From Kitagawia praeruptora (taxonomy: Eukaryota; Streptophyta; Magnoliopsida; Apiales; Apiaceae), in the NCBI GenBank assembly GCA_037693485.1, contig CM075352.1:163421001-163485000 (forward strand): a stretch of 64,000 nt of DNA. Reading direction: 5' to 3'. The notes under the pieces were generated by a model. It searched no databases. It was given only the letters and a program-made list of their open reading frames with translations, and was not told the origin of the DNA. A program made the position numbers and the translations under genes. Numbering within the stretch: the stretch's first letter is position 1; each line of letters starts with the position of its first letter. Shown in pieces: positions 9,556 to 19,247 of the stretch.

Positions 9556-10310
9556 CACTACGTCAAACCACATAAAATATGTGTGGTTATGAACTTTACG
9601 TCAGGCTTGTCACCTTTACGCCTATTAATGACACACTCGATCCGGTTGTGTGGTTCTAACTCAAAACAGAGTGACTAAAGCATATAGCCGCCGTTTTATG
9701 CTCAAAAGTGTGAATAAATACCAACTTGTGGCTAAAGAGAATTAATAACGTGGCTAAATACTACTCCCTCCGTCCCTCCCAATTCTTTACATTTTCCATT
9801 TTGGGATGTCCCTCCCAATTCTTTACATTTCTAAACTTTCCAAAAATAGTAAAGTTTTAACCTTTAAACAAATAAAAAATATCGATCACTTTCTTCCATC
9901 TTTCTAATCTATTACTGAAATATTGATAGGTCCCCCAATTTTACTCACTTTTTTTCTCTCCCCACTTACTTTTTTCTCCTTTCTTAATCTCCGTGCCCAA
10001 CCCAATTGTAAAGAATTGGGAGGAACGGAGGGAGTAACATTCATCAAAACTTAGTTTTGGTCGCACTATTTATTGGTAAATCGCGGCAAAAAGTTTTGGT
10101 ATGGCCACATTCTATAATTTTTGTGTGGTCGTTTCTATGTATATACACTATTAAATAACTGATTTTAGTCACTAATAATTGTAGAAACTATAGTTCGGGC
10201 TAAAACCTAGTTTTATAGAATTTTTGTAATATATAGTGTGGCTAAAGGATAGTAATAGCCACACACACTTAACTAAATTATACAGGGTTTTATTTGTATA
10301 ATAAATGATC
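9556..10310. mobile_element. CACTA-like left end with subterminal repeats
   Basis: A CACTACGTCAAA terminus at 9556 is followed by many copies, in both directions, of GTGTGGCTAAA-type motifs (such as GTGGCTAAA and TAGCCACAC) to about 10300. This arrangement is typical of CACTA subterminal arms. The duplicate at 38946 has 14 more bases just inside the terminus. No matching inverted right terminus was found before the LINE at 12.5 kb, so the element is truncated or its right end is unrecognised. The gene fragments from 10476 to 12175 may be its cargo. Confidence 0.45.
9764..10034. mobile_element. Stowaway MITE
   Basis: It begins CTCCCTCCGTCCC and ends with the inverted form (GGAACGGAGGGAG), flanked by TA on both sides (9762-9763 and 10035-10036). 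The terminal repeats extend inward through CCAATTCTTTAC. Stowaway elements are non-autonomous Tc1/mariner relatives. Length 271 bp, inserted in the subterminal arm of the CACTA-like element. It has a counterpart at 39168-39440. Confidence 0.92.
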
Positions 10311-10475
10311 AATAATAAATAATATTACCAAAATGTCAAAATTGAAACACAACGCTATTTTAAAATTCAAACACATAGCCATACATAATCCATCACCAAA
10401 CTAAATAGCAACATAATTAATGTAATAGCTAAGACCAATCCATACATAATCCATCACCAAACTAAAACCACAAAA

Positions 10476-10712
10476 TTCTTAATTTGGTGTTTCCTCATTT
10501 CCTGTTATTTTGAGGAGTTCATTTATGTATCATATGCGTAAAAGTTCATTGCCTCAAACGGAGCAGTGCAGAGAATACTGACAAAATTTCCGTTCCAAAA
10601 TCCTTTGAGCCCTTGAGAAGCTCCTATTGACTTCATTAGCTCAATGAGATTCTTCTATTTACCGCGAACCATGTACTCAAGCTTCAGTCTCTCAAGCAGA
10701 GCAACAAAAGTC
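10476..10712 (-). pseudogene. fragment of BTL-type mitochondrial/plastid carrier gene
   Basis: The minus strand reads ERLKLEYMVRGK, a stop, then GASQGLKGFWNGNFVSIL and APFEAMNFYAYDT, another stop, and after a frame change LKITGNEETPN. This follows the order of the plant adenine-nucleotide carriers of the BTL group (mitochondrial carrier superfamily, six membrane helices), covering roughly the first repeat. A splice acceptor (TATCAG) precedes the exon at 10712. Two stops and one frameshift show it is not functional. The signature P-x-[DE]-x-x-[RK] lies outside the retained part. A second copy is at 39882-40118. Confidence 0.75.
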
Positions 10713-11869
10713 CTGATACAACATTAATGCCAAGAAATTAGGATCGTAGCAGGTAAATGGAATAATCGAAAGATGATACAGAGCTAAATGAACCTTTAGA
10801 CTGAATATTAAGTGCATCATAATTTAATTTGTAGACTTTGCTTCTATATTTACATCTTAAGCCTAAACTAGCTGGTTTCGCTCTTACTCATGTACATTTG
10901 TGAAATAACTACTTAAACCTGTATGTTTTGTGTAGGTTGACAAAAACCAGTTGGATATTAGACATCAACCACAATTGACATTCTAAACTGAAGTATCAAG
11001 CAATTTTTCTTGCTTACAAATCCAACCTGCAGCAAAAACACAGAAGCTATATACATGATATGCAGAGCTTGCTGCATAGAGAAGAAATCAAATATTTGTG
11101 TCATACATACAAAAGATGAAATATTAGAATATTTCAACATACAAATGCAATTTAATTGTCATGAACAAAATTTCTTAAGACGACAAGGTTTGTTGCAATC
11201 ATGACTCTCAAGTTCTTAACAGAGCATCATGACTAATAGTCCTGACTCTCAAGTTCTTAACAGAGCATCACGACTAACCATATGAGGGCAATAATATTCT
11301 GAATTTTCAACATACTAGAAATAAATGCTTTGTCCGAACTGGACTGTCAAATGAGTTTTCAATTGTGTTACAAAGGAGCATGGTGTATATCTATATCCAT
11401 TACATCATTCCTCATAAATGTAATTCATTAATCATATGTTGTGTGCCTTGTCAAAATTTACTTTGCTATTATTTCTCGACAACAAAGCCAGCAACATATA
11501 TACATTAGAGAAGCACAAAAACAAAGCCAGCAACATATATGCAAATACCTTTAGTTTTTGAAGTAATCCAGCAACCTTCTTTGCTATTATTTTGCCACAA
11601 CTTCTTTGCTATTATTTTGCCACAACAAAGCCAGCAACATATATGCAAATACCTTTAGTTTTTGAAGTAATCCATCAACCTTATATACTAACTTATCCAC
11701 CTCTTGTATCTAAAACAAAGCCAAAAACATATATACATTAGAGAAGCACAACAACAAGTCTTCACATTAATTAAAACATGGCATGAAATCGCGCTTTTAA
11801 GTTTTCAGATGTAGGAACTAAAAAGTTTAAACACAATCCTAAAACCATAATCTAAAGCACTTGTCAATT
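10713..11869. other. captured-gene interior, exon-like pieces of unknown origin
   Basis: There is a short minus-strand exon-like piece near 11642-11715 (TTTTAG acceptor, then IQEVDKLVYKV and GLLQKLK, with a GT donor). A related piece lies at about 11555-11590 (KKVAGLLQKLK), so a small exon seems to have been duplicated in tandem. CTCTCAAGTTCTTAACAGAGCATCA is present twice near 11207-11270. I cannot assign the source gene. Confidence 0.35.
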
Positions 11870-11974
11870 TTCCATCTTTCTAGAGGTTCCTCTATCATCA
11901 CGACTAACCATATGAGCAACAGTTGCCACGTGAGCAGCCCTTGGTGTTGGTGGTTCTCCAAATGGAGTAATTCT
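11870..11974 (-). pseudogene. exon fragment of BSU1-like (BSL) kelch phosphatase
   Basis: After a TTGTAG acceptor the minus strand encodes ITPFGEPPTPRAAHVAT, a very conserved stretch of the kelch-repeat domain of plant BSL1/2/3 Ser/Thr phosphatases (brassinosteroid signalling). Similarity stops there; the frame runs on through unrelated residues to a TGA. Only a few per cent of the source gene is present, with no phosphatase domain, so it cannot act as one. A GT...AG interval joins it to the carrier fragment at 12100-12175. The duplicate is at 41251-41355. Confidence 0.6.
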
Positions 11975-12099
11975 ACAATAATTATCACATCTCAATATCA
12001 AAATTACAGTTATCCGTTAAAATCAACAAGACACTTAATCGTAAGAAATAAAACGAAGGAACAAAGGCTCTTGGAACTCATATCAAATCATACCTAGAT

Positions 12100-12175
12100 A
12101 AAAACACCACAATCTCTGTTTCACAACATACATTGGTGTGATCACTGCATCACTAGCAACAGTAGTAAAAACACC
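12100..12175 (-). pseudogene. fragment of mitoferrin-like carrier gene
   Basis: The minus strand reads GVFTTVASDAVITPMYVVKQRL, close to the second-repeat carrier signature of plant mitoferrins (mitochondrial iron import). The signature Asp in P-x-D-x-x-K is Tyr here. The copy at 41481-41556 has Ala where this copy has the first Thr, which is the more usual residue. A GT donor follows (ATCTAG then GTATGA), splicing toward the BSL fragment. Too short to function. Confidence 0.5.
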
Positions 12176-12547
12176 ACAAAAACACAAGTTAGAAAAAGTT
12201 CACAAGTTATCCATGGGACTTAATAAAAACAAACACAAAGATATATTGGCCCATTAGAGGGAGGAGTTGAAATACTTGGCAATATAAAACCCTCCAACAT
12301 CATTTCGCATAAAAGATCAAATGTTCCTATACTAAAAAATTGACTATTATACAACTTTAGTATTAATAGAATAGTTAGGAAAAATGGTCTCTTTTACATT
12401 AACCGGAAACAACCACTTTTCTCATCGTTGACCATCCCTTTCATCACCTTACTCCACTCCACGCCTCTCACGCTTCTCATTTTCTTAATCCCAGCAATCT
12501 CCTCTCTCATATAAACTTCTCAGCAATCTCGATCTGTCACCTTTCGG
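12176..12547. other. spacer and probable 5' leader of LINE
   Basis: No gene. From about 12420 the sequence is C/T-rich (CTCCACTCCACGCCTCTCACG) and leads straight to the ATG of the LINE ORF1; this is likely the 5' end of that element. Confidence 0.35.
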
Positions 12548-14181
12548 ATGGGTTCCCAGAACTCGGAAAACTCAGGTTCTATGAACTCCGACGAATTTAT
12601 AGCTTTTATTCATCATAACCATGTAGCCCTGGCTCCTATTTTACACATCCAGATGCAATTGGAAGCTGATAATGCATCTTTTGACACAAACGTGGTCATG
12701 GGTGAACATCTTTCACCGGGAGGACAAGCACGAATGAGAGAGCAAATTGATTTGATTTTAAATGATGGGTCTATCCAGCCTGTTACTGGTCCCTTAAAGG
12801 AGGCTTCGACTAAATCATCTCATGTTGGTACAGTTGATAAAGTGTCCTCACCTCCTGAAGCTAACTCCTTGGGTCAAAATGATGCTGAGCTCTATTGTCT
12901 CAAAAAATGTAATTGATTCGATTCCCTGTGTAAATGAAAATGTTGAAGTTGATATTACCTATAATTAGGATGGGTCTACTTCAGTTCAATTTCCAAAAAG
13001 AATATTTGGTTCATGCTTAGAAATAGTGGGAAACTAGCATCATTGGCCACTTTATTGGGGGGAATTTTGCCTTTAAATTTGTTAAGGAACAGGCTCAAAA
13101 AATCTGGCAAAACAGAGGATTAACTGGTGTATACTATAGCTCAAAAGGCTATTACACATTCCGATTTGATACGATGGAAGCAAGAAATACGGTTCTAAAT
13201 TTGAATACGGTCCAAATGGGTGGTAAAATGTTGTATTTGATGCCATGGATGGAGGGATCGAAATTTAAACGAAATGTGATAAATAAGGTTCCATGCTGGA
13301 TTCGTCTTGTCGATGTCCCATCCTCTCTTTGGTCAAAGGATAGCCTTTCTTCTATTGCTAGAGCTGTGGGAAAACCTCTTAAATTTGATGTGGCTACATC
13401 TAAGTTTGAGCCTCTTAAATATGCTAACGTTCAAGTAGAGTTGGCTTACTCTGCTCCTAGGCCGGACTATATCTGGGTAAATGTCTTGAACCAAGAAGGT
13501 GTTGAAGAGAAAGAAAAGATTGAAATTCAATATCCGCAATTGCCTTACTCTTGTAGTTTGTGTAAAGCATTTGGCCACTCTATTACTCGATGTATTAAAA
13601 ATCCGAACAGGGTTAACAAGAAGCCTAGAAGAGATTATACTTCTCCGTCAACTTCGAATGCTGCAGCAACAAACACCGATACGAATACTCATGATTCAAA
13701 GGCAGAGTATATGAAAAATATGGAGCTGGTTCCCTATGTAGTTGGTGAATTTTGTGGCTGTAATGTTGTCATGGATGAGGATGAAATCTTGAATGAACTT
13801 CAAAAGGAACAAGATAGCTTAGAAGAATTCGATAGAAATCCAATGAACCAAGCAACAGGAAGTGAAAGCACTCTGTATGTAAACCCGATGGTTGAAAATG
13901 TATTGCCAATTGCTATTGATAATGGGTTTGCAGCACTTGAAGGAACTACCGAGGACCAGATTGCAGAACAGATCAGAGAACATGTTGGTCTTTCTCCGGG
14001 TCAGAAGAGAAAGAAGGATACAAGATGTTCAGAGGTTATCACTCATTCTATAGTCATTGACCTTAATTCTCAGAATGGCCCTAGTATTCAGAAGCCCCAT
14101 GTTGGCAGGTGTGTCAACAACTCAACATTCTTAATGAATCTTGCAGTCTGGAATGTTAGAGGCCTAAATAATAAGGAATGA
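12548..14181 (+). pseudogene. LINE (L1-type) ORF1, DUF4283 and zinc knuckle, broken
   Basis: The first frame (12548-12916, 122 codons) begins MGSQNSENSG and ends early. The following bases, with stops and shifts, still read GGNFAFKFVKEQAQKIW and TGVYYSSKGYYTFRF, the start of a DUF4283 domain. The last frame (13174-14181, 335 codons) has the rest of DUF4283 (MPWMEGSKFK, PCWIRLVDVPSSLW, IARAVGKPLKFD) and a C-x2-C-x4-H-x4-C knuckle (CSLCKAFGHSITRC). It ends LAVWNVRGLNNKE, the usual first residues of an ORF2 endonuclease, so the element breaks off at the very start of ORF2. ORF1 proteins of plant L1 elements bind RNA. The same ORF in the other copy is split by CACTA-B. Confidence 0.8.
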
Positions 14182-14309
14182 ATATACGAAATGTTCTTGG
14201 AGTTAATGTACAAAACAAAGTTCCTAACTCACTAGGAACCATTATTTTATTATATTTTTATTTTACCACACATGTTGAACTCTACAAAAGCTCATGAAAG
14301 TTATACACC

Positions 14310-14340
<31 letters not shown>

Positions 14341-14897
14341 TCTTGCTCCGTTGAGAACCATCTTATTATGAGAACTATGAGAACCCACGTCATGATGATG
14401 TCACAAATATATTTTTTTAAAAAAAAAATTTTGAAAAAAAATTTTTTCTCAAAAAAAAAAAATTTTTTTTTGGGAAAAAAAATCTGGGAAAAAAATCTGA
14501 CGTCATACTGGTGATTTTTTACAAAATCTGGTGATTTTTTACAAATCTGGTTATTTTTTACGAAATCTAGTGATTTTCCAGATTTTGTAAAAAATCACCA
14601 GATTTTGTAAAAAATCACCAGAATTCAACAAAAATCACCAGATTTTTTAAAAAATCACCAGGATGACGTCAGCATGATGTCATAAATTTTTTTCCCCCAA
14701 ATTTTTTAATTTTTTAATTTTTTTTTTAAAAATAAAAATAAAAAAAATTATTTATGACATCATGATGACGTCATCAGGGGATGGGGTTAGTGTGTGAGGG
14801 TGTAGGTTATTAGTGCTAGCGGAGCCATTAGATTAGATTAAAATGAAGGGATGAGCATATCTCACAAAAACAAAAGGTTCTCACTTGAGCAAAAACC

Positions 14898-14929
<32 letters not shown>

Positions 14930-14930
14930 T
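14310..14930. mobile_element. hairpin element inserted in a (TA)n microsatellite
   Basis: (TA)n runs lie on both sides (about 14310-14336 and 14898-14925). Between them, about 14338-14897 is a long foldback: the ends GTCTTGCTCCGTTGAGAACC and GGTTCTCACTTGAGCAAAAAC are near inverted copies. GACGTCAT/ATGACGTC motifs lie inward, and CTGGTGATTTTTTACAAA is repeated and then inverted about a centre near 14572. No protein. The setting resembles the Micron elements described in rice, which sit in (TA)n; relation not established. Confidence 0.6.
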
Positions 14931-16130
14931 ATCATATGTAATGTGATTATATAACCATAAACCAATGATAGTATGATTGTACGAAACCCAAAAGAAAATT
15001 TACCTCTTTGTTTAGAAATCTAATCTCCTCCTGCTCTGTGTTTAATCTTTAAGTTTTTATTGAATCAGACAGGTTTCTTAGGATCTTGTGAAGACTGAAC
15101 GTCGTTTCAATCTTTATGTATAGTCATGACTTAATATTTAATAAAGCAAAACACAAATGGTTGTAAATTAAATTCATGTTCTTCCTAATATAGAATTTAA
15201 TTTTTTGTTACTTCAGTATATAAATACTTACACAAAATAAATTTAACAATTAGATACTAGTTTTTAAAATTTGATGATATCCTTTTAATTTTTTTTAATA
15301 ATAAATATATATATATATATATATAATTTTAAAAAAAACAATTAAATATAACATGTATAGATATACCTACCTTACCTTGGGGCACTTGATTTTTTCGGGC
15401 TCTAGGTCGCCTATAACCAGCGCCACCACAACATATATTAATCATGATAATCAAAAGGTCTCTATTTGAGTTATAACATGTAACTAAAGCATGCTCTCTA
15501 TAATAATTTTTTTAAACATTTGTTTCTCTTATTTTTCTTATTTTTCATTTTTTCCCCATTTTTTCAGTGTTTTTGGGAGAGCTAAGATAAATAATTTAAT
15601 TTTATAAGCAACAATAATTATCTTTCGAAAATCTCTTAAATAATGACTAAGAAGTAAGCAACAAAAACCCAAAATTTCCCCAAAAGGTCTGGGCAACTAA
15701 TGTGGTGTGTCACCGAAAAATAGGATGAAATGAAAGTAAGAAAGAAAAAGGTAGGCAACTAATGTGGTGTGTCACTAAAGCCAAGTGGTTAACTAATTGA
15801 TTACATATGGGTGTGGTAATTTGAAAAATATTAAGGTTATTCCTAAATGCCTTTATCATTATATCATCCAATAATGTTGTACATTTCAGAAGGTCTCAAA
15901 CAATAGTTAGTAATGCAAAAGAAAAAGAATATAAAATGCAAAAGATATGTAGGATCAAAATCTCATTTTGTGGCAAAACATGTAAAATGTCTCTTTAATG
16001 CACCTACTTGTCCTCAAAACATGTAAACCAAATCATTACATGTAAACCAAATCATTTCACATATTCATGTACTTTTAATTATTACTTACAACAATCAATA
16101 AGTCTACTAGTTTTAACTCCTAGGCCATGT
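14931..16130. other. AT-rich intergenic, no gene seen
   Basis: Contains a short (TA)n at about 15304-15326 and a direct repeat of GGCAACTAATGTGGTGTGTC (15692 and 15754, 62 bp apart). No coding potential or known family recognised. Confidence 0.4.
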
Positions 16131-16385
16131 TTGTTTGGAGGGATTATAATCCCGGGATTATAATCCTACTATAATAATCCCATCATTTATAATACTTAGG
16201 ATTATAATCCTTTAAATTATCTTATTCCATGTTTGTTTTGAAGAATTAAGTCTACGATTGAATTATAATCCTTTAAAAAAATTTAATCCTTTAAATTATC
16301 CTATCTCATGTTGTTTTGAGGGATAACCTATGGATTGGACTATAGTCCTTTAAAAATTATATAGAATTATGAACACACATAGAAT
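16131..16385. repeat. MITE-like sequence with GGATTATAATCC palindromes
   Basis: Starts GGCCATGTTTGTTTGGAGGG and has GGATTATAATCC at 16141, 16155 and again near 16199, plus diverged copies of the CATGTTTGTTTTG block near 16229 and 16308. Probably a decayed DNA-transposon derivative with internal repeats; the ends are not defined. Confidence 0.35.
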
Positions 16386-16389
16386 GATG

Positions 16390-16462
<73 letters not shown>
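16386..16462. repeat. (CA)n(TA)n microsatellite
   Basis: About 20 CA units run directly into about 16 TA units. A simple compound repeat. Confidence 0.9.
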
Positions 16463-16465
<3 letters not shown>

Positions 16466-16639
16466 TATATGAATTATGAACACACACATATATATATTCA
16501 TATATAAATGACAAAATAAATAAAATAACACTTACATTATATGTTGTAGCTTCAAATTCTTCAACTTCAATTCCCTACTTTCTTTTCCTTCTCTCCTTCT
16601 CTCTAGCTACTTCTCTTTCAATATATGAGAAATGAGAGT

Positions 16640-17485
16640 GCTAAAATGAAAAAGTAAAAAAGTAATAAGTAAAACCGACCGCCACATTGGTCGGTTATAA
16701 AAAATACAGTAATTCGATGTCAAATGTGCACAATCTGTCGGTTTAACCCCAGACGGGCTGTTAATTTGCATAACCGACCGCTTATAACCGACCACCGCAT
16801 GTAAAACCGACCACTTGCGACTTCAAGAAATCTGTCGGTTTTCTAGGAATTGAATGGTAAAAAGTGGTCGGTTATGTTCCATGTCGGTCGGTTTTCTGGG
16901 ATTTTTTTAAAATTTTTTTGCAGGTTTTGCCCTCCGGCCTGCAAATAGGGCAAAATCTGCAAATAAACAATGCTTCAATTTCATTATAGTTTTTAAGATT
17001 GCAATCACCACAAGCAACACAATACCAAAACATAAATTAAACATACAAAGCATAAATTAAACACTAATTCGATTAAAACATAAAATCCATAAAATCCATA
17101 GTTTTTAATTAAACATTCATAAATACATAAATCCATAATATCCAACATTCATAAATCCATAAAAATCCATAATATTCAACATTAAAAACATTCATAATCC
17201 CTCTAGGGATAATCATCATTTACACCAAATAGTTTCCTCAAGCGATAATTGTCCATATGCGCCTCCTTCAACGCTTCCTCAGCCTCCTCCAACTTCACCT
17301 CCAAATCAACTATCTTATCTTCCAGAAGCTTGATTTCAGTTTTTGCATCTTTCAAATTTTTTTCCAAACTTGCCTTTGTTTCCTTCTTAGCATCCATACT
17401 TGAAAAAAAACAACATACATATAATTACAAGATGCATTCATATAAATACATTACAAACTAATGCATAATTACATATATAAATAAA

Positions 17486-17539
<54 letters not shown>

Positions 17540-18117
17540 GTATATGCATAATTACCTCAAGCTAGGAGAGAATACAATTTTAAGTAAAATAGAACTTATG
17601 AAATATACATTACACATGCATGATATATATAGGCACAGATCATAAATTTCTCACTCACCCCATCATTTCCCACTCACCCTTTCATTTCCCATAACCGCAC
17701 AGATTACCAGGTACATTGAACATCCATTTTTCAAAGCCTAAAATCGACCGCTATGTATATGAACCGGTCGGTTTTGATTGTCAGTCAAACCTCTTAAGTA
17801 ACCGCGCACAGAAAATCATAAGTCGTTGTTTTGAATATTAAGGTTAAACCGACCGACATATATCGGTCGGTTTTGAACACAATTTAACACGCCATCAAAA
17901 CGATGGTATTTTCTTTGTTTAGTCGAAATGTAACTGACCGTAGAGGAATTGGTCGGTTTTAGATGACGTGTCACAGAGAACAAAACTTTGAGCCAGCAAA
18001 ACGGGTCGGGGTCGTCACCGGTCAGTTTTAGGTGGTCAGTTTTAGCACAGCTGCTGCAGCGGTCGGTTTTAACCATTGGATTTGTGATGGTCGATTTTAA
18101 CCTGTTTTCTTGTAGTG
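16640..18117. mobile_element. CACTA-D, non-autonomous, left end missing
   Basis: The right terminus ends TTTTCTTGTAGTG at 18117, the inverse of CACTACAAG. Inside, AACCGACC/GGTCGGTT motifs occur many times in two arms, 16670-16905 and 17740-18095, as expected of subterminal repeats. I found no left CACTA terminus; sequence to the left is the microsatellite region. TTA (18118-18120) would be the right-hand 3 bp target copy. It encodes no transposase; the only reading frame of note is the coiled-coil ORF at 17203-17397. Confidence 0.65.
17203..17397 (-). CDS. short coiled-coil ORF within CACTA-D
   Basis: 64 codons, starting MDAKKETKASLEK and ending GVNDDYP. Residues about 8-55 are an almost continuous charged heptad pattern (Leu/Ile/Val every three to four residues among Lys/Glu), predicting a single coiled coil. 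There is no signal or membrane segment. It lies between the two subterminal arms and may be the last exon of a captured gene or a protein of the element. Source and function unknown. Confidence 0.35.
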   Translation of the reverse strand: MDAKKETKASLEKNLKDAKTEIKLLEDKIVDLEVKLEEAEEALKEAHMDNYRLRKLFGVNDDYP

Positions 18118-19247
18118 TTAGTTTGGGGGGGGTTGTTTAAAGTTGAATGGACACTTCGACAATCAAACTCGTGCTTTTCTAAGGTTTGTGCTAGTAATTA
18201 ATCTATGGATTGAGAGAGTGAAATTTGATGCTACCGTTTGTGTTATCTGGTAGAGCACACCTAAGCTCGGAATAATACACAATGATGGTGCTCCTCGAAC
18301 TTATTGGACCATGCAACTATTTATAATTACTTTTTTTAATTACATAGTGGAAGAAGGAAAATAGATCATTTCTTGTGCTTTTGCACTAAAAATATATAAA
18401 CTAAAGGAAGATTAAATTTCGGGATTTTACGCAGGACAAAAGTACTTGTGGAATTCTATTATATTATAGGAACCTAGACATGGCCAACTTGCCATGGACT
18501 TTGAAGTTTGAAAAAGAGTGGACATGGAATCTGTGGTGAAATCGTGGTATAGTTGAGATTCCAACACTAGTTATATTTTTGAGACACTAAATTGCGCCAA
18601 GGAGAGTGAGGTTGATATTTTAAACTTGGAATGCATACGTTTTGTACTCTTTCCCTGTAGATACATACGTTTTCCTTGCGCCAAGGAGAGTGAGGTTTGC
18701 TCATTTGCAATGTTTTTTGTGAATGTTAAAAGCAAAGTCTTGCAAAAGCTAAGGTCGGTTTTATTTTCTACAATACTACTAAAAAAGCATTGCAGTAAAC
18801 ACAAACGCAATGTTTTGGTGCGAATGCTGGTGTGACATGCAACATGAGTTAAAAGCACGGCATTACATTAAATTATTTACAGAATTATGAAAATAGATAT
18901 ATAATCAAAAAATATATAAGGACATTTACATTTTAATTTTTTTAACTATAAAATTTAACAAAAAATACATTTTCAATTTAAACTATTTTTACAAATATTT
19001 TGTATAGTTATCTGTCATATTCTTAATTTTTTAAAGTTTAAATTTTAAAAGCAATAATTAAATTAAAAAAATATAATAACAACACAATATATACACGTAC
19101 ACAACACATAGCCTCGCACCAGAAATGAAATTTTGGGGCTGACAATTTTCCCTAACTAAATTTTATGCTTTCCCCTTATCCAAAAACACCAACAACAAGC
19201 TCCCTGTGAACTCAATTCTCTTCCTCCACATGCAAACTCTCTCCACA
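18118..19247. other. spacer between CACTA-D and CACTA-A, no gene
   Basis: Two copies of TTGCGCCAAGGAGAGTGAGG lie about 82 bp apart (18594 and 18677). Otherwise AT-rich, with stops in all frames. Confidence 0.4.

Larger units (their letters stand above)
7728..14625. repeat. mosaic segment, probable donor copy of a 6.9 kb duplication
   Basis: The segment matches 37121-42599 plus 49032-50428 base for base over long stretches with few substitutions. Differences include an extra tandem 25 bp near 11,590 here, 14 bp more at about 38958 in the other copy, and a 2 bp insertion in the zinc-ribbon exon of the other copy. The hairpin element at its right end is complete here and cut short in the other copy, so this copy, or a close relative of it, served as the source. 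Confidence 0.9.

Noticed and set aside
14272..14514. 80-codon frame over the hairpin element
   Set aside because: Encodes (TA)n and poly(A)/poly(T) low-complexity residues.
14338..14897. Hairpin element as a microRNA gene
   Set aside because: The foldback is over 500 bp with terminal inverted repeats and (TA)n flanks, which fits a transposon; no evidence of a precise mature product.
16670..18100. Regularly repeated GGTCGGTT units as a possible CRISPR-like array
   Set aside because: Units occur in both orientations with irregular spacing and sit beside a CACTA terminus in plant DNA; they are subterminal repeats.
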